64,000 nt of DNA from CGIF01 sp031674855 (GTDB lineage: Bacteria; Bacillota_I; Bacilli_A; Mycoplasmatales; CGIF01), in NCBI GenBank assembly GCA_031674855.1, contig CP125275.1, positions 310,001-374,000 of the forward strand, read 5' to 3'. Under the pieces are notes generated by a model. It saw only the letters and a program-made list of their open reading frames with translations, did no database searches and was not told the origin of the DNA. Positions 20,643 to 31,935 of the stretch are shown piece by piece; position 1 is the first letter of the stretch; each line of letters opens with the position of its first letter. A program made the translations under genes and the position numbers.

Positions 20643-21254
20643 TTACCGATACGATTCTACTGCTAAGGAAGAGTTTATGTCTTTGTTAAGTTCTGTTGGT
20701 AAAGGTTGACGAATGTAATTAATAGTTAAATTTTGTTTATCAAAGTTTAGATAGGAGGGCACTTTTATATTTTGTTCTAAACTTTCCTTGACAATTCGAT
20801 TCTCCTTCATTTTTTCTTTTTTTAAACTAATGGTTTGACCAACTGATACTCGATAAGAAGGACATTTTACTTTTTGATTATTGACTAAAAAATGTCCATA
20901 ACTAACTAATTGACGAGCACAACGTCGAGTACTGACTAATCCCGAACGAAACACTAAATTATCTAAACGTGATTCAAAATTTATCAACAAATTGTCTCCA
21001 ATGTTTTCTTTATGTTTTTTTAATTTTTCAACCAAATTAATCAAATGTCTTTTTCTTGTTCCATAAAGATGAAGAATTTTTTGATTTTCTTTGTTTCTTA
21101 AGCCGTAAGTCGAAAAATTTCTTCTTTTTTTTGCACCATGCTGACCAGGAGGAGTAGTTCTTTTTTTGCCTCGACTGAATTCTTTTTTGTTCTCCAAAAG
21201 AGAAATTCCAAGGGCACGAGATTTTTTTCAAAGCGGACCAAGGTATTTTGACAT
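20643..21254 (-). CDS. rpsD: 30S ribosomal protein S4
   Basis: 203 codons. Start MSKYLGPLWKKSRALGISLL with Trp from TGA, then GKKRTTPPGQHGAKKRRNFS, YGLRNKENQKILHLYG and the S4 domain LDNLVFRSGLVSTRRCARQL ... GHFLVNNQKV, all classic uS4. S4 is a primary 16S rRNA binder and nucleates 30S assembly. It lies alone between htpX and tRNA-Arg. Confidence 0.93.
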
Positions 21255-21329
21255 ATATATAGTTTTAGATTAATAGTAGTTTTATTGTTATCTCGAATTG
21301 AGATAGTGATAAATTCACCTTTTATAGTT

Positions 21330-22214
21330 TTAAACAGCTCCAAATAATTTTCTTTCTTTCTTTAGTTTTTTTAAGTTTTCGATTCTTTCTTCCAGAGTTG
21401 GATGAGTGCGGAGTAAATCTAATATTCCTCTTTTTTTTTTTTCAGGGTTAAATTTTAGCAAAGAAATCGAGTTAGGTTCACCTTGTTCTTTGGTTCTTTC
21501 GTCTTCGGTAAGGTCCATTCCGTCTACTACTCAGGATTTATTTTCTAATTCCAGAAGTTTATTTAATGCTGACATCATACTATTAATCCCTACTACTTCT
21601 GCTCCTTTTTTGTCAGCCGCTAATTCTCGTTTGCGATTGTATCACAAAATAAATAAAATTCCAACTAAACGCATGAAAGCTGTGATTATCCGAAAAAATA
21701 AAAATTTGAGAAAAAGTTTAATTGGATTAAGTTGACCATTTCTTTTTTCTTCTTCGCTAGGAGTAAATAATCAAGAAGCAATTAAAAGACTAAGCACTAA
21801 GTGAAGAAAGTCAAATATTCCTTGAACTAGCAATATTCTGGCAATATCATAGTTAATAAGATGTGATAGTTCGTGCCCGACGACTCCTCTAATTTCTTCA
21901 ATGCTCATTATTTCGATAAGATTGCTGGAAAAAGCAATTAAAGTATTGCCAGCCGGACCAGTTGCAAAAGCATTGATTTCTTGAGAAGGATAAATTCCTA
22001 TTTCGGGCATGCTAATTTTGTAAATTCGGGAAACTTCGCGAACAATTCGAACTATTTCTTTACTTTTTGGCCCTAAATCTTTCCTGTCATCAATTCTTTT
22101 GACATTCTTTATTCATTTTGCTAAACTTTTAGAAAAATAATAAGAAATAAGTGAAGAAATGATAACAAAAATTATCCCAATAATGCTAATTGCAGCAATA
22201 AATTTTCCATCCAT
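21330..22214 (-). CDS. htpX: Membrane zinc metalloprotease HtpX (M48)
   Basis: 294 codons. An N-terminal transmembrane helix (IAAISIIGIIFVIISSLIS), then INAFATGPAGNTLIAFSSNL, the HELSH zinc motif (about residue 140), two further hydrophobic segments and the third zinc ligand in NRKRELAADKKGAE, then THPTLEERIENL near the C-terminus. HtpX degrades damaged membrane proteins. It is divergent from the polC N-terminal gene. Confidence 0.88.
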
Positions 22215-22317
22215 GTGTAACGATATTTTATTTGTATTTTTTTTTATTAAAAAGTATTAATGAAGTTTTATTATTTTTGTAAAAATTCTATATTATAAAT
22301 TTCTTCGCTTTTTTAAA

Positions 22318-25203
22318 ATGATTAATGAATTTCTCAAAGAATTTGAATTAGAAAAAAACGATGAATTTAGGGAATTATCATTTAATTATTCAGTCCCTAA
22401 TCATCTAGAGATTATTACTCCCAATTTACCTAAAGTAAAAGCGATTAGTGAATTACTGTATTCGATCTTTAATAGACTAAATTACTTATTTAATTTTTTA
22501 GATTATCAAATAACGGTTCAAAAAAACTCAACGATTGATAAAAAAACTCTTCAAGATTATTTCTCATTTATCTTTTCAACACCTTTTCTTTGAAAAGATA
22601 AAAAGGATTTAGTTTTCTTTTGTGAGCAAAGCGAACTGTTAGAAAGTTTTACTTTTCGGCGAGATATTGTCTATTTGACTCCTTCTGAAAATCTAATTCT
22701 AGATGATTGAAGAAACAAGTTGACTAGTTTGAAAGAAATATTAGGAAAATTAGGATTGTCGAATATTCGTTTTGCTTGACAGCAAAACAAAAAAGAGAAA
22801 GAATCCATTAATAGTGAAAATAATAAGAAAGAAGTTACGAGAGTTAAAAAGAGCGTTGTTAGTTTAACAAAAAACTCTTTAGCAATTGCTGGAAAAAAAA
22901 TATTACAAGAGTGAAAGGGTAGAAAAATATTTGAATTAGGGATACACACTAATTTTAGTACTCTAGATGGCATAAGTAGTCCAACGGATTATTTAAATAA
23001 TGCTCAAGAAAAAAATTATGCGGCTTTAGCGGTAACTGATCACTGTAACGTGCAAGCTTTTCCGGAATTTAGTAATAACAAAAATAAAGATTTAAAAGTT
23101 ATTTACGGCTGTGAAATGGAAATGTTAGAGGATGAATTACCGCCTTATATTTTTAATCATTCGGAGGAGATTTTGAAAGAAGACATAAATGGTTTAACTT
23201 ATTGCGTTTTTGACTTAGAAACAACTGGTTTTTTTTCAGAACACAATGAAATTATCGAGATAGGTTACACCGTTTATCGTCAAGGAGAAACCATTAGAGA
23301 AGGCGAATATTTAATTTGTCCAGAGAAAGAATTTTCGCCGGAAATTTTGAAATCTTGATATACCAGTATTGATCCAGAGGAGTTAAAAAAAGCTCCTAAA
23401 ATTAAGGAAATTTTACTAACTTTAGTTAAGGATTGGGAAGGTTGTGTTTTAGTAGCTCACAATGCCGGTAAGTTCGATTATGGGTTTCTTGACAAAGTCT
23501 GGAAAGATAATTTTGGTACAGAATTGCCTTATCCAGTTATCGATACTCTGGTTTTATCCTGAATAGCATTTCCTGAACGAAAATCTTATAGCTTGGAAAA
23601 GTTAAGTAATTATTGGGGAAGAGCCAAAGTTACTCAAACTCACCGAGCTCTTGACGATACTAAATTATTAACTGATTTGTTAGAAAAACTATTAAAAATT
23701 TTGAAAGAAAACAATGTTAATAAATGAGGAGAGGTGAAGGGAATGATTAGAGAAAATTTCTTTCCTAATCGTGGTTCGAAAGTGAAAGTTTTGGCAACTA
23801 ATCAACAAGGATTAAATAATCTTTATCGTTTAATAACTATTTCTCATACTACCAGATTATTTAAAAAACCATCAATTTTGCGTTCCGATTTAGAGAAATT
23901 CCGACAAGGACTTTTACTCGGAGGATCTGGGAGTAGAGAGGGTGAAATATTTTCTCTTTTTAGTTCTTTTAATTCTGATGAGGTGAGACGAAAAAATCTT
24001 AAGTTTTATGATTACATAGAAGTCAATAATCCGGAGACTTTCCGACATTTATGGCTTAATGGACAAGTTAGAGAAAAAGAAATCAAAGAGATGATGAAAA
24101 AAGTTATCGAAATGTGCGAGGAGTTAAAGATTCCAGTTATTCCTTCTAATCAAGTTTATTATTGCGAAAGTAAAGAGCGTCTTTTGAAAGAGATTATCGT
24201 GGCTAATGAAGGCATGAATGGAAATCGACATTATCTTTATAGTCAAGCTACTTTTGAGGATAAAGAAGATCGATTTTCCTCACTTCCTCCCCAACATTTG
24301 CTTACTTTGAAAGAAATAATAGATAATTGGGTATTTCTAAGCGATAAAAACTTAATTGAAAGACTTATTTTTAAATATCCTCAAGATTTGGTTAATAAAA
24401 TAGGAGAAGTTAAAGTTCAACAACCATCCCTTAATTATTCGATGACTAAAAGTATTGAAAAAGAAGAAAATGATTTAGTTAAAGCTTATACGCAAAAAGC
24501 TAATGAAATTTTTGGTAAAAGTTGACCGGATTTTGTTAAAGAAAGATTAAAAAAAGAATGACAAATTATTAAAGGTCGTTATGTTTTCATTTATTGATTA
24601 GCCTACAAAGTAGTCAGCAAAACTTATGAAGATAAAGAAATAGTTGGTTCGCGTGGGTCAATCGGTTCTTCTTTTGTGGCATTTTTATGTGGCATTACTG
24701 ATTTAAATCCCTTACCCTTTTATTATTTTTGTCCTAATTGTCATTATGCTAAACTTTACCAAACTAATGATAGAGTTTATTCAAGTTATGATTATCAAGG
24801 AGAGGAAAAATGTCCTAATTGTTCTAATTTATTAACGATGGAGGGTCATAATTTACCTTTTGAAACTTTCTTTGGTTGGGAAGGAGAAAAAACCCCCGAT
24901 ATTGACCTTAACTTTTCGGGTGAGTATCAAAAAGTAGCTCATAATTATGTCCGGGAATTATTAGGAGAGGATTCAGTTTATCGGATTGGCACTATTAACA
25001 CTCTATCGCAACAGACGGCCGAAATATTTTGACGCGAACATGCGAAATTAAGAAAGAAACTTAATTCGAACTTCAGTGAAGAAAATTGGTTTAAAGAATG
25101 AGTTAATGGCGACAAAATCAAAGATTTAGAAAGCAAACTATTTAGATATCGTCACGAAAAGAATCAATTAGAAGCAGAATTAAAAAAATTGGAAGGTAAA
25201 TAG
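22318..25203 (+). CDS. polC: DNA polymerase III PolC, N-terminal part (split gene)
   Basis: 961 codons covering OB-like N-terminus, PHP domain (HTNFSTLDG ... TDHCNVQAF, about residue 209), the inserted 3'-5' exonuclease (FDLETTG about 297, AHNAGKFDY about 381, HRALDDT about 442), thumb, the PolC zinc ribbon (CPNC about 805, KCPNC about 831) and the first palm strand PDIDLNFSG (about 860) with two catalytic Asp. After RIGTINTLSQQTAEIF it runs into a ~57-residue charged helical tail and stops at TAG. The remaining palm, fingers and C-terminal parts are encoded at 34871-36394 on the other strand. Neither piece alone has the three catalytic Asp. All frames between were checked with TGA as Trp. 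Confidence 0.93.
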
Positions 25204-25257
25204 TGATTTTAACTGTTATTTATTACAAACTTTCTATTGCAATACAAAACGTTATAT

Positions 25258-25428
25258 TTATCCAAAAGTATTACAAAAAAAACAATTTCTAGAGTCAATT
25301 TGACACTCAATCCGGAGATCGGAGGTTCGAATCCTCCCCCTGCTACCAATTGGGGATGGGTTCTTTTTGTGGATTAACAAGTAATAGCCAACGCCCACAA
25401 CTAGGGCCATAAAGATTAGCTCGTTCAT
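25258..25428 (-). CDS. Short membrane ORF reading through tRNA fragment
   Basis: 56 codons. MNELIFMALVVGVGYYLLIH is a transmembrane start like its neighbours, but from about residue 29 the frame is simply the reverse complement of the tRNA-fMet fragment, ending at TAA 25258. The original C-terminus was probably replaced when the tRNA half arrived. Confidence 0.35.
   Translation of the reverse strand: MNELIFMALVVGVGYYLLIHKKNPSPIGSRGRIRTSDLRIECQIDSRNCFFCNTFG
25309..25348 (+). repeat. tRNA-fMet 3'-half copy (40 bp, inverted)
   Basis: Forty bases, from the 3' anticodon stem through T-arm, acceptor and CCA, are identical to the 3' half of the tRNA-fMet gene at 33346-33385, but in opposite orientation. 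The 5' half is missing. It lies 105 nt after the polC N-terminal stop codon, at the left edge of a rearranged block. Confidence 0.9.
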
Positions 25429-25435
25429 TTGATTT

Positions 25436-25615
25436 TTATTTGAAAAGATAATAAGCAACAAGGGCTAAAAAGATTATTAGTAAGAGTATTTTAATTATCT
25501 TTGAGGGAATTTCACTACCAGTTTTGACTAAGGCTAAATCATTAGGAGCCGGACTATTAAGCAGAGTCTCTTTTTTTAGGTCTTTTTTTTCTGAACTATT
25601 GAGATTATTAATCAT
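25436..25615 (-). CDS. Small tail-anchored membrane protein
   Basis: 59 codons: a polar N-terminus of ~38 residues and a C-terminal transmembrane helix (IIKILLLIIFLALVAYYL). Its start overlaps the end of the gene at 25608-25886 by 8 nt, indicating an operon of small membrane proteins. No family recognised. Confidence 0.5.
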   Translation of the reverse strand: MINNLNSSEKKDLKKETLLNSPAPNDLALVKTGSEIPSKIIKILLLIIFLALVAYYLFK

Positions 25616-25886
25616 GATTAATATTATCTTTATTTGACAAAGTTAGTGAGATAGTGATTACTAAGAAGGTGGCAAAAGTAATAACGATTAAAGTTCTTTG
25701 GAATTTCTGATTATTTTCTTTAAATTCCGCAAACTTTTTATTGAGGTCAGTTTGTAGATCCATTGTTTTCTTTTCTGCGAGATTAGTTAAATTGGCTGTG
25801 CTTTGTTCTAACGGAGTCTTGACATAGTTAGACAGAGTTTCATTTAAAACTGTTTTTCAGTCGGGTAAGTTGATTCCGAATACCAT
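25608..25886 (-). CDS. Small membrane protein with C-terminal helix
   Basis: 92 codons. A helical N-terminal ~65 residues (possible coiled coil) is followed by one transmembrane segment (LIVITFATFLVITISLTL). One TGA is read as Trp at residue 10. Part of the minus-strand run 26310-25258, likely one transcript. Confidence 0.5.
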
Positions 25887-25888
25887 AT

Positions 25889-26310
25889 TTATTTAGTGAG
25901 GAGGTTAATAGATAGTGCCACAGTAATCATTATTAAGATTAATTCAGTTTGTTTACTAAGAACTAATTCCTTGCTAGCTACTTTGCTTAACTCAGTTTCT
26001 TTTAGTTCTTTTATTTTTTCTCGATATTCGCTAAACTGATTTAGACTTTCTAACCGCTTATCAAAGGGAGCGAGTTCTAAGGCTTCATTTTGGTCAGTTA
26101 GGTTTTTGATAAATTTTTGAGAATTAGTAAATTTCTCTTTCAATTCTCTTAATTCTTGTTGGATAGTGGCTAATTGGGAACTGTCTGAGTTATCTAGCTT
26201 AGTTTTAGCAGTCGGTAAATTCCATCCGCGATTGCGTTTGAAGTCCGAGGGTTTTAAAAGACCCTGACCTTCTTGTTTGGTTTTTAATTCATTAGCAAAA
26301 AATTAGTCAT
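25889..26310 (-). pseudogene. Coiled-coil membrane protein, start lost by frameshift
   Basis: The frame encoding FKRNRGWNLPTAKTKLDNSD, a coiled-coil region and a C-terminal transmembrane helix (LILIMITVALSINLL) is open to the left but has no ATG; a TAA closes it upstream at about 26303. The ATG at 26310 is in another frame and would give MTNFFANELKTK if one T were added to a run of six. Either a one-base deletion or slippage. Confidence 0.4.
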
Positions 26311-26387
26311 AATCGGTTAAAATCTGAGGGCATAAAGCAGACTAAAAGAGTGCTGATTGCTAACGTGCTGATTAAGTAATTCCTCAT
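26292..26387 (-). CDS. Possible short lipoprotein-like peptide
   Basis: 31 codons beginning MRNYLISTLAISTLLVCFMP, with a hydrophobic stretch and a Cys in a lipobox-like position. It overlaps the start of the frameshifted ORF 25889-26310 and could originally have been its signal sequence. Weak as an independent gene. Confidence 0.25.
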
Positions 26388-26452
26388 GGCATGTTCTTTA
26401 CTGAAATAGTAATTAAGTCCTAATAATTCAAGTTTTTAGACCTCAATTATTA

Positions 26453-26473
26453 GGGGAGTTTTTGATACTCCCC
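26453..26473 (-). terminator. Hairpin terminator after gene 26500-26829
   Basis: GGGGAGT and ACTCCCC form a perfect 7-bp stem with a 7-nt loop, 27 nt beyond the stop of the minus-strand gene. On the minus strand it is followed by an AT-rich but not T-only stretch; on the plus strand TCTTTATT follows. Confidence 0.5.
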
Positions 26474-26499
26474 TCTTTATTCATCTCTTGTTTCTTTTT

Positions 26500-26829
26500 T
26501 TACTTATTCAAACCAACTTTTTCTTTAGCTTTTTGTCACATTGATTTTTTTTCTGTCTCAGCTTCGTCTTTAGTTTCTTTTCAAATTCCTTTTTCTCCGG
26601 TAGTTTTGATAGTAAAAGTTATCTGATTGTTTTCTTCTTTACTGGAAGCTTCAGTAATATACCAATTGACATTTTGAAAGTAAGCTCAAGCTTGTGATTT
26701 TAGTTGTTCAAAAACTTGGTCTTTTCCAATTTCATCATAAAAAAAACGATCTATCTTAATTTGAAAAGTTTTTTCTTCGGCTTTGTTGTTTTTTTCTTGA
26801 TTTGGTTGATTATTTTGGTTTTTGTTCAT
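26500..26829 (-). CDS. Hypothetical acidic cytoplasmic protein
   Basis: 109 codons, Asn/Gln/Glu/Lys-rich N-terminus, then a short alpha/beta-like core (FFYDEIGKDQVFEQLKSQAW ... VNWYITEASS ... NQITFTIKTTGEKGIWK) and a charged end. Three TGA codons encode Trp. It lies 22 nt downstream of hsp20 and is probably co-transcribed with it. No family recognised. Confidence 0.5.
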
Positions 26830-26851
26830 AGGAATTAGTTTTATGATTTAT

Positions 26852-27286
26852 TTAACTAATCTTTATCTTTTTGCCTTTGCTTTCTTCGGATTTAGGAATA
26901 GTGATGGTTAATAATCCTTCTTTGTAGTCGGCCTTAATGTCTTGGTTATTGACCGTTTTAGGAAGATTATAGGTGCGGGTAAAAGAACCATAACTTATTT
27001 CCGAAAAGTGATATTTTTTATTGTTATCTTCTTTTTTTTCCTCTTTTTCGGCTCTTATTCGTAATTGATTATTAACTAACTCAACATCGATGCTTTCTTT
27101 GGGAACTCCAGCTAATTCTGCCTTGACATAGTAATTGTTTTGGTCTTCTTGGAGTTCACTGCGAAAAGGTTTAGTTTCTCAGGTATCTTCATCCCAAAAG
27201 TTAAAGGGAGTAAGTCAATTATCTCAAATGTTATTTGGTCAATTTCTTTTTAGTTGGTTATTTTTTGTTAGTTTGTTGTTGTTCAT
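26852..27286 (-). CDS. Small heat-shock protein Hsp20
   Basis: 144 codons with an alpha-crystallin domain: YYVKAELAGVPKESIDVELV, NNQLRIRAEKE, FSEISYGSFTRTYNLPKTV and the C-terminal GLLTITIPK, the usual order of the family. The N-terminus is Asn/Trp-rich with four TGA Trp codons. It is an ATP-independent holdase. Upstream (27287-27400) is AT-rich with a run of 15 T, but I see no CIRCE or other operator. Confidence 0.85.
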
Positions 27287-27846
27287 AGATGATTGTTTTT
27301 AACTAATTAAATATTTTGTTATTTTGACTTAATTTAAAAGCATGTTTAACCTAATTTTGGTGATGTTTTTTTTTTTTTTTGATAAATTATGATGATCCAA
27401 CTTCACCCTCTAAAGGGAATTGGGACAGTTGAAAGGAGATTGATTTATTAGAAAGATACATTAAAATAGCAGATTTATTTATCCTAATAAAATGATAAAC
27501 ACTAGTAATAGCCCCAATCCCATAAACAAAGAGCAGTGGTTCAATAAAGATGACCTACCGGCTTTCCCCAAAAAGCAGCAAAAGTCATAATTGCTGCTAT
27601 TATAAAAGCACAAGTTGCAACACTGATTAAAGATTTTTTGTGAATTATTTTCACTTTTAATAAATATTAAATTTCTTTCTATTTTACTAACTTTCAAAGG
27701 TTAGCCACTGTTTTTAAAGATTTTGATAAATATTATCCTAAAATTGAACGCCAATTGGCGTGACTCGCCTACTACTAGTGATAAATATTCAGCGGATAAA
27801 GAAAAATAGCATGATTAATATTTTACAATTATATTCATATAACTTT
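27287..27846. other. 560-nt interval with weak ORFs and a palindrome
   Basis: On the minus strand a GTG-started frame (27502-27654, KKSLISVATCAFIIAAIMTF then Trp-rich) and an overlapping frame in another phase (27479-27697, ending MGLGLLLVFIILLG) each look partly like a transmembrane protein, so a frameshifted small membrane gene is possible. The rest is AT-rich. A 14-bp perfect palindrome lies at 27748-27761. Confidence 0.35.
27748..27761. repeat. 14-bp perfect palindrome ACGCCAATTGGCGT
   Basis: Unusually GC-rich for its surroundings. It lies between two minus-strand genes. It could be a protein-binding site or part of a terminator; no second copy was noticed, although ACGCC/GGCGT also forms a hairpin at about 8632. 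Confidence 0.4.
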
Positions 27847-28134
27847 CTAATTAATTTCCTTTCAATCTCTCATTTTTCATCCCCTAGTTCGTTTTTCACA
27901 GAAAAAGAGATAGTTTTTGTTTTTGAATGAACCGGTTTCTAAGGATTTTCAAATGCTTTCATTAACTAAATTAGCAAAGCCATAGACCGTTTGCTTAACT
28001 GTGTTAAATTGAGTTTGTTCGGTGATGTCTAGGCAGTAAAAAGGTTGGTTTTTATATTGTGGTGAACGAGAATAATTTAGTCAAGCATAGTCGATATTTC
28101 CTATTATTTGGTGTTGTTTACGAGGTTTGGACAT
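27847..28134 (-). CDS. Hypothetical protein, small basic
   Basis: 95 codons beginning MSKPRKQHQIIGNIDYAWLN, with YCLDITEQTQFNTVKQTVYG and a basic Trp-rich end (KRTRGWKMRDWKEI). Five TGA codons are Trp. Compact and basic, so nucleic-acid binding is conceivable, but I do not recognise it. Divergent from the mazEF-like pair. Confidence 0.45.
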
Positions 28135-28348
28135 GAGTTATAAAGATTTAGTTTTCTCCTATTGAACTCCCCAGCTTTTACACTGGCTTCAAGTTTATTA
28201 CAATCAGTTAAGATAGCAAAGACAGAAAATTAACAAAAATTATATTAAACTAAAAACTTTGGTCGGTTTTTATTAGTTTGTGGTGTTTTTTTGTTTTTTC
28301 TATTCGTGATATCTTAATATATTTTTTATATTTGTAAAATGTGTAAAT

Positions 28349-28600
28349 ATGGAAAAGCAAAATTTAACCATTAAGATAAGTGTTGATACTTACCATCAAC
28401 TTAAAACAGATGTTGGGAGGGGGAGAATTAGCGAATTCATTGAAAATTTGGTTGATAGAGAATTAGGAAACAAGGGAAAAAAAATAGAACAAGAATATAA
28501 ACAGTGTTATTCAAATTCTCAAAACTTAAAAGAAGCTAAACAATGAGCAAGAGCTAGCATAGAAAGTCGAGCAAAATTTAGTAAGAAAAAAGTTAAATAA
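28349..28600 (+). CDS. Putative antitoxin of mazEF/pemIK-type pair
   Basis: 83 codons immediately upstream (2-nt gap) of a MazF/PemK toxin. The N-terminus (NLTIKISVDTYHQLKTDV ... ISEFIENLVDREL) looks like a ribbon-helix-helix DNA-binding domain, and the C-terminus is basic and flexible, as expected for a toxin-wrapping tail. One TGA is read as Trp at about residue 66. Such antitoxins repress their own promoter. Confidence 0.65.
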
Positions 28601-28602
28601 TT

Positions 28603-28947
28603 ATGTCTCAAAAAATAATTAAACGAGGAGATATTTATTGGGTTGATTTACCGGATAATAATAGTCGGTCATTAAAAGAATTACATCCTTGCTTAGTAAT
28701 TTCTAATGATAGACAAAATAATGCTAGTCCTTTAATAACTACTATCCCCATTACTTCTTTAAAAGAGGGCGATAGAGCTTATTCTTTTCAAGTAGAAATT
28801 ACTTTACAAAAAAAGAGCGTGTTATTAATTGACCAAATTCAAACGATTGACCGCGATATGTTTAAAAACAAAATCACTGAAATCAAGGATAATTTATTGG
28901 AAGAAGTAGAAAGAAAAATCCATTTTGTTTTATCTTTGAGAAATTAA
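28603..28947 (+). CDS. MazF/PemK-family mRNA interferase toxin
   Basis: 114 codons. Family features: IIKRGDIYWVDLP with the RGD-I/V-YWV N-terminus, HPCLVISNDRQN, the ITTIPITS strand and VLLIDQIQTIDRDMF. MazF toxins cut single-stranded RNA at short specific sequences. Length and key residues look intact, with an intact partner upstream, so the module may be active. Confidence 0.85.
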   Translation: MSQKIIKRGDIYWVDLPDNNSRSLKELHPCLVISNDRQNNASPLITTIPITSLKEGDRAYSFQVEITLQKKSVLLIDQIQTIDRDMFKNKITEIKDNLLEEVERKIHFVLSLRN

Positions 28948-29052
28948 TAAATAATCTCTCACTATCTCCATTATTCTCACTTTTTCTCTTTTAGCAAGTT
29001 TTGCTTAAATATCCAACAAAGCAATGGTTTTTATTTAAATCTCTAATCTTTG

Positions 29053-29487
29053 CTAATCTCTAAAAGAACCAACATAAAAATCTTTCCCAATACACTCCAA
29101 ACACATTATCTTATAACTACTACCAATCCCTCAAAATAAAGGGTTATTCCGATTCTTAATCACTCCTTTTTTACTAGCTCCTTTTAGTTCTTTGCTACAC
29201 AAATAACAATTGACTAAATCGTAGGGACTTATTAGGCTTAATTTCTTCTTTTGGCGTTTTAGTTTCCGGAACTTCCTGATAAAGTTCACAACCTCAAATA
29301 TTCAAGCATACTTTATAGCAAATATCCCAACATAGCACGTATTCTGCTTCATGCAAACGACAATAAACCTTGCGAAAAGGAGGTCAATCCAAATTGAGGA
29401 TAGTTATTTTATGGCAAAAAGAACATTGGTGAAAGTCCAAGGTTTTAAATTTCTAATTCGCTCAAATTGGGCTCTGCTGATTTTCAT
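29053..29487 (-). pseudogene. Zinc-ribbon gene with two frameshifts
   Basis: Three minus-strand frames join into one plausible protein: MKISRAQFERIRNLK from 29487, then HQCSFCHKITILNLDW and VYCRLHEAEYVLCWDICYK in a second frame, then NCYLCSKELKGASKKG and IMCLECIGKDFYVGSF in a third, ending TAG at 29053. The paired C-x-x-C knuckles (SFC, LC, YLC, LEC) imply several zinc sites. Junctions lie near 29440 and 29215. Related in style to the intact gene at 36914. Confidence 0.5.
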
Positions 29488-29548
29488 ATTTTCATTAGGG
29501 TCATTTTATCTCTTTTTATAGGAAAAGGAAAAATTAAATGATAAAAAA

Positions 29549-30802
29549 TTAATCACTTTTTTTTTCTAATTTCTCTGCTAATTCCAAAACTTCTTTATCT
29601 TTTCCATAACCACTATTTATATTGATGCTAACTGGTAAATCTTCAACAAGGCCAATTGGTAAACTTAAAGAAGGGATGCCAGCAAAATTAGCTAATAGTA
29701 ACAAATTATCACTTCAATGAACTATTTCGCTTCCGGCAAAAGCAGAGGTAACTTGCTCAATTTTAGGAGCTGGACCATTCATGCTCGGGAAAAGTAAAAA
29801 TTCATTTTTAGTAAAAACTTTTTTAACTCAATCATTAGTTAAAGAGCGTAATTTTCTAGCTATTTTTAAACAGTCAGGATTTTCTAAAAAATAAGCCCCC
29901 ATCAACAGTCGTTTTTTTATCTCCTTACCTAAATGCTTAGTTCTATTTTCTTTGATAGAGATTGGTTCTTTTTTAGAGCCGTAAGTTACTCCTTGCAAAG
30001 AATTTAAATGACTCAATAATTCGCTACAAGAAATTATTAAATAAGTAATTTGCAAATTATCACGTATTTCTTTTGGTAATTTAACTTTTTTAATAGTGTA
30101 TCCTCGCTTTTCAAGAAAATTCAACTTCTTGTTATACAGATCTCTTAGATTGCTTTCTAAGTGCTCGTCCAATCCGTCTATGACTGCAATCTTTTTGCTT
30201 GAGTTGAAATTTGCTTTTTTAATTTCTTTGTGAGTAACTGTTAATAAATCATGAGAATCTTTTTGATTAATGGTTGAAAAAATCCCTTTTGCGATTGAGA
30301 CATTTTTGGCTAAAATACCCACAGTATCTAAGGAAGAAGATAAAGGTATTAGTCCATAACGGGAAATTAGACCGTAAGAAGGTTTAAAACCCACTACTCC
30401 ACAATAAGCCGCCGGACAACGAACCGAACCGCCGGTATCACTGCCCAATGCAAAATCAGCCAAACCTTGTGCTACTGAAACAGAGGAACCTGAAGAAGAT
30501 CCTCCTGCTATATGTTTGTCATTATGAGGATTAACTAGGATTCCGTTTTTTGATAGCAAACCAGAGCCTCCACAAGCAAATTCATCTAGATCAGTTTTGC
30601 CTAAGCAAACGAATCCTTTTTTTTTTAATAACTTAATTACTGTAGCTTCATCGTGTAACTCAAAATTATTTAAAAAATTGGAAGAGGCAGTAGTAAAAAA
30701 ATTTTTGATTCAAAAGTTATCCTTTGCAAAAAAAAATAATTTTTTATCAGGATTATTATTTTTGTAAATTAGGTCGTTTTGATTAATTTTTTTTTCTATC
30801 AT
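29549..30802 (-). CDS. gatA: Glutamyl-/aspartyl-tRNA amidotransferase subunit A
   Basis: 417 codons. The amidase Ser-cis-Ser-Lys triad is visible: Lys in FFFAKDNFW, the cis-Ser in AGGSSSGSSVSVA and the nucleophilic Ser in GSDTGGSVRCPA, followed by GVVGFKPSYGLISRYGLIPL. GatA hydrolyses Gln to supply ammonia for converting Glu-tRNA-Gln (and Asp-tRNA-Asn). It is somewhat shorter than the usual ~480 residues, mainly at the N-terminus, and gatB and gatC are not adjacent. Confidence 0.88.
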
Positions 30803-30880
30803 TTACTCATTTTTTATTACTTCTCCGTTCTCTTAGTTTGATTATTGTTTTTCTCGTCTGTCAATGAGTGTCAAATTAAT

Positions 30881-31897
30881 TTATTCGCTAATGAAAGCAC
30901 AAGCGTTATAATAAGTTAATTGTTGAAAACCTCCTTCCATTTTTTGTAAAAAGTAAGTGATTGTATTAGACTCATCATATTTAATTTCTAATTCTTGCAA
31001 ATTTTTTCAGCCTATCAATGCTCTTTTGTCAATGATTAGGAATTGAAAATTATTTTTTAACGGAAAATTAATTACAGCCGCAAATTTATTTCAAACTCGG
31101 GGAAGCGGTAAAGGAAATTTTCTTTTATCTTTCTCCTGGTTAGTTTCTCATTGTTCATTTATTTCTATTCTTTGAAAAAGCGAGGCATCAATGATTAACA
31201 AATTTCCTTTTTCCTCAGAAAATGTTTTTATTCCGTCTTTGTTTCAATCGGCACTTTCATAACTCATTTTCAAGTTGGTGTCGATAATTCACTGAATCAC
31301 TTCGTCAGAGTTTTGAAAACTACTGAATGATTTGTATATTTTTCTTTTATTACTATAGTTGTTAACTTGACAAATCATTTCACTAATTTGTTTATCTGAG
31401 ACATAATCTAGTCAAGTCAGAGCATCTTTTTCGATTTCATTCCTTTTCTCGTCAATTAACTTAGTTAATATTTCCGAATTTTTCAAGGCGAATTCGTTGA
31501 TGTTTTGAGGAAACTCCTGAGCGAAAAACTTCCGAAAAGTTAAGGGAATTATTTTTGTTGGTAAATGAGATGGAGGAATAAAATGCTCTGGTTCCAAATC
31601 ATTTGTTAATTCTGATTGTTGGTTAAGATAATGACCAGGTTTATCTTTGATATTTTTAATAATTTTTATTTGTTCCAAAAATTTATTATTCATATTAAAA
31701 AAGTTATCTATTATTCGTTTTTCTCTAAATTTGTAACTTTTGGACATTTTATCAAATCCATCTTTTTCCGAAAAAAAATTATATCCATCAGTAGCAAGTC
31801 TCATTTCTGGTGCAAAACCACAAAAACCTTCAACCTTGTTATTTTTTTCTTTTTTTAGACCTAAGTCACTCAGGCTAACATTTTTTAAATTTGTCAT
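30881..31897 (-). CDS. Hypothetical protein, 338 residues
   Basis: An open frame with several TGA Trp codons. N-terminus KNVSLSDLGLKKEKNN is followed by polar alpha-helical sequence, HFIPPSHLPTKIIPLTFRKF in the middle, and a C-terminal part with alternating strands (NLLIIDASLFQRIEINEQW, NFQFLIIDKRALIGWKNLQE). No transmembrane segment or known motif seen. It lies between rplS and gatA in the same direction. Confidence 0.5.
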
Positions 31898-31935
31898 ACA
31901 ACTAAAATCATTTCTTTTTGCTATTGAAACAATGA

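Noticed and set aside
27479..27697. 72-residue Cys-rich minus-strand protein
   Set aside because: The Cys come from an overlapping phase of a hydrophobic frame; at best a frameshifted membrane protein, described as a weak interval instead.
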